From: Albifimbria verrucaria
Taxonomy: Eukaryota > Ascomycota > Sordariomycetes > Hypocreales > Stachybotryaceae
Direction of reading: 5' to 3'
Length of the DNA stretch: 64,000 nt
Assembly: GCA_020081605.1 (NCBI GenBank)
Contig: JAHREC010000049.1
Span: forward strand, 1,984,001-2,048,000
Made by a program: the position numbers and the translations under genes. How positions within the stretch are numbered: position 1 is the first letter of the stretch; each line of letters opens with the position of its first letter. The notes below the pieces were generated by a model that was not told the origin of the DNA, ran no database searches, and was given only the letters and a program-made list of their open reading frames with translations. Of this stretch, positions 62,431 to 64,000 are shown piece by piece.

Positions 62431-63423
62431 CGTAATACCTGCAAAAGTTTCACTGCTTTACTGTTAGTGATTTGGTAGGCTTTCAGCTCAACTGACAGCT
62501 GGGTAACTCTTATCGCAGTGAATGGTTAGAATCGGGATGTCGGTGTCCCAACTCCGCACGACGGCCTCCTTGCTTGAAGTGGGGTCCTAGGATGTCTCAG
62601 TCTGGTCACATAACGGCACATCGTGATTCGAGCTATGGAACATGCTGTATATATCTCTAACATCAAGCCTGCAGCCCAAGGATGCCAGACCTCTCACCTA
62701 TGCGCCCTAGGACTATAAGATTGCACCCGGCCAGCCCCGTGTCTAGTTATTTTTCATACAGTATACAGCAGGCTGTATTCTAGAAGACGTGAATTGGCAT
62801 TGGGGGTATACAATATGCTGCCCTGGCCAATCCAGTGAAAAATTAGACAGTGTGAGCTGCGTTGGATCATGGCCACGAGGCAGCTACTTGCGAAAAAGCA
62901 AAATGTTCTACTTATGCATGTTAGTTGAGACATTCGCCTGTGACAGATAATACTGCATGTCTGACTACACACAGAGCTTGTGATAGACCCGAGTCCAATT
63001 TACCGTAATCCCTCACAGTCCGATGGTCATTCTTATTGTCATGACTCTTATTTACATGCGATTTACTACCTTCCCCCACTTCCCGAAGCCCTATGACATT
63101 CTCGACGGCTGAACATAGTATGGCCAAGATGTCGGGAACAATCTCGAGCTAGTTTCAGCCACGTATTTTGTGAGAACTTTGTCTCTCCGTTCGTTTGCAA
63201 ACAGAAAATGACGTTCGTAGTCGGCCATGTGGTGTAGTAAGATATCGGCCGTACAGGGCGAGCGCGTCCTTCGCTTAGGGGTTAAAATATGCAGCTTTGG
63301 AAGTAGAAATTTTAGATTTGGAACAACTGGATAAGCTGAGTTCAACGCGGACTTGATCATAACCTCTTTCCTCGTTGCAATACTCTCATACTTGTTACTA
63401 TTGTTTGACAAAGGCCACTAGCC
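62431..63423. promoter_or_regulatory. Divergent promoter region of the dehydrogenase and the monooxygenase
   Basis: About 1 kb between two divergent start codons. No recognisable gene. A shared control region would suit co-expression of the two oxidoreductases, but no palindromic binding site was identified with confidence. Confidence 0.4.
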
Positions 63424-64000
63424 ATGACTGCCAACAGGCGTCCAGATCGTGATGAGAATGGGGTGGATCCTCAAGAGGCCCATCCGGATATAAAGCCGTT
63501 GAAGATTGTAATCATTGGAGCCGGAATTGGTGGGCTCAGCGCTGCCATTGCACTGAGGCGTGTAGGACACGACGTCACTGTGAGTGGCCTATTTCCCCAT
63601 GAATATGTTCGCAGGCTCATGTGAATGAGCAGCTCTACGAGCAGTCGAGATTAGCTGGTGAAATTGGTGCTGCGGTTCATCTAGCACCCAATTCAAACGG
63701 TATCATTCGACGTTGGGGCCTCCGTGCTGAGAATTTTGGTGCAAATTCGATGAACCGAATCAAAGAGATACACCAAAGTGGTCGCATAATCAAGGACATT
63801 GATTTGACTTACGCCAATACCTTGTGGCAGCATCCCTGGCAGCTAGTTCACCGTGCATCGCTACACAGCGCTCTTAGGATTTTAGCAACAGAAGAGACAG
63901 ATGAATATGGCCCACCTGCGAAGCTTCACACTTCCAGTAGGGTAGTCAACATAGATCCGGCCAAGGGCGCAATAACATTAGCGGACGAGAGTGTCATACA
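63424..64000 (+). CDS. FAD-dependent monooxygenase (salicylate-hydroxylase-like), 5' part
   Basis: Flavoprotein aromatic hydroxylase family; runs off the window. Exons are 63424-63579 and 63633 onward; the 53-bp intron (GTGAGT / GAGCAG) joins GHDVT to LYEQSRLAGEIGAAVHLAPN. The FAD-binding GxGxxG is in KIVIIGAGIGGLSAAIALRR (Gly32, 34, 37). The block RLAGEIGAAVHLAPNSNGII and the later WQLVHRASLHSALRILA are typical of the salicylate hydroxylase / kynurenine monooxygenase-like group. No frame break is seen in the 524 nt available. The C-terminal substrate domain is outside, so substrate class is not resolved. Confidence 0.88.

Overview
The window is nuclear DNA from a filamentous ascomycete. Genes are split by short introns (about 45-205 bp) with GTRNGT-type donors. 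The gene set includes an Msn2-type C2H2 regulator, a Crh-type GH16 wall enzyme, LSD1 with an HMG box, a CaMK that starts MSFSGMLNRLHG, and a C2H2 + Zn2Cys6 regulator. Protein character suggests Sordariomycetes, possibly Hypocreales; that rank is inference.

Layout. 0-6.1 kb: 5' part of an HCS1/SMUBP2-like helicase (-), a DUF202 membrane protein (-) and diphthine-ammonia ligase DPH6 (-). 9.1-11 kb: an MSN2-like stress regulator (-). 11-23 kb: about 12 kb in which I find no gene. 23-24.3 kb: a GPI-anchored Crh transglycosylase (+). 25.5-44.8 kb: a dense housekeeping block with DNA topoisomerase I (-), mitochondrial ATP synthase gamma (+), LSD1-HMG demethylase (-), VPS33 (-), a UBE2W-like E2 (-), CaMK (+) and a conserved unknown protein (-). 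44.8-50 kb: a second gap. 50-64 kb: a full-size ABC-B transporter (+), alpha/beta hydrolase (-), dual zinc-finger regulator (-), short-chain dehydrogenase (-) and the start of an FAD monooxygenase (+). This last block has the make-up of an accessory detoxification or small-molecule locus.

The dominant signal is technical. Almost every long gene is broken by single-base reading-frame breaks. I located 30 sites in about 28 kb of coding sequence. Each is repaired by adding one base (two at one site) next to an existing base run, and none needs a base removed. After repair, 12 of the 13 affected genes close exactly to a multiple of three across all exons; topoisomerase I closes except at its first junction. 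ATP synthase gamma and the E2 need no repair. The window therefore looks like an assembly with under-called homopolymers. Single open reading frames under-represent the genes, so the exon models below are given with the break positions.

No transposon, tRNA, rRNA or CRISPR array was recognised.
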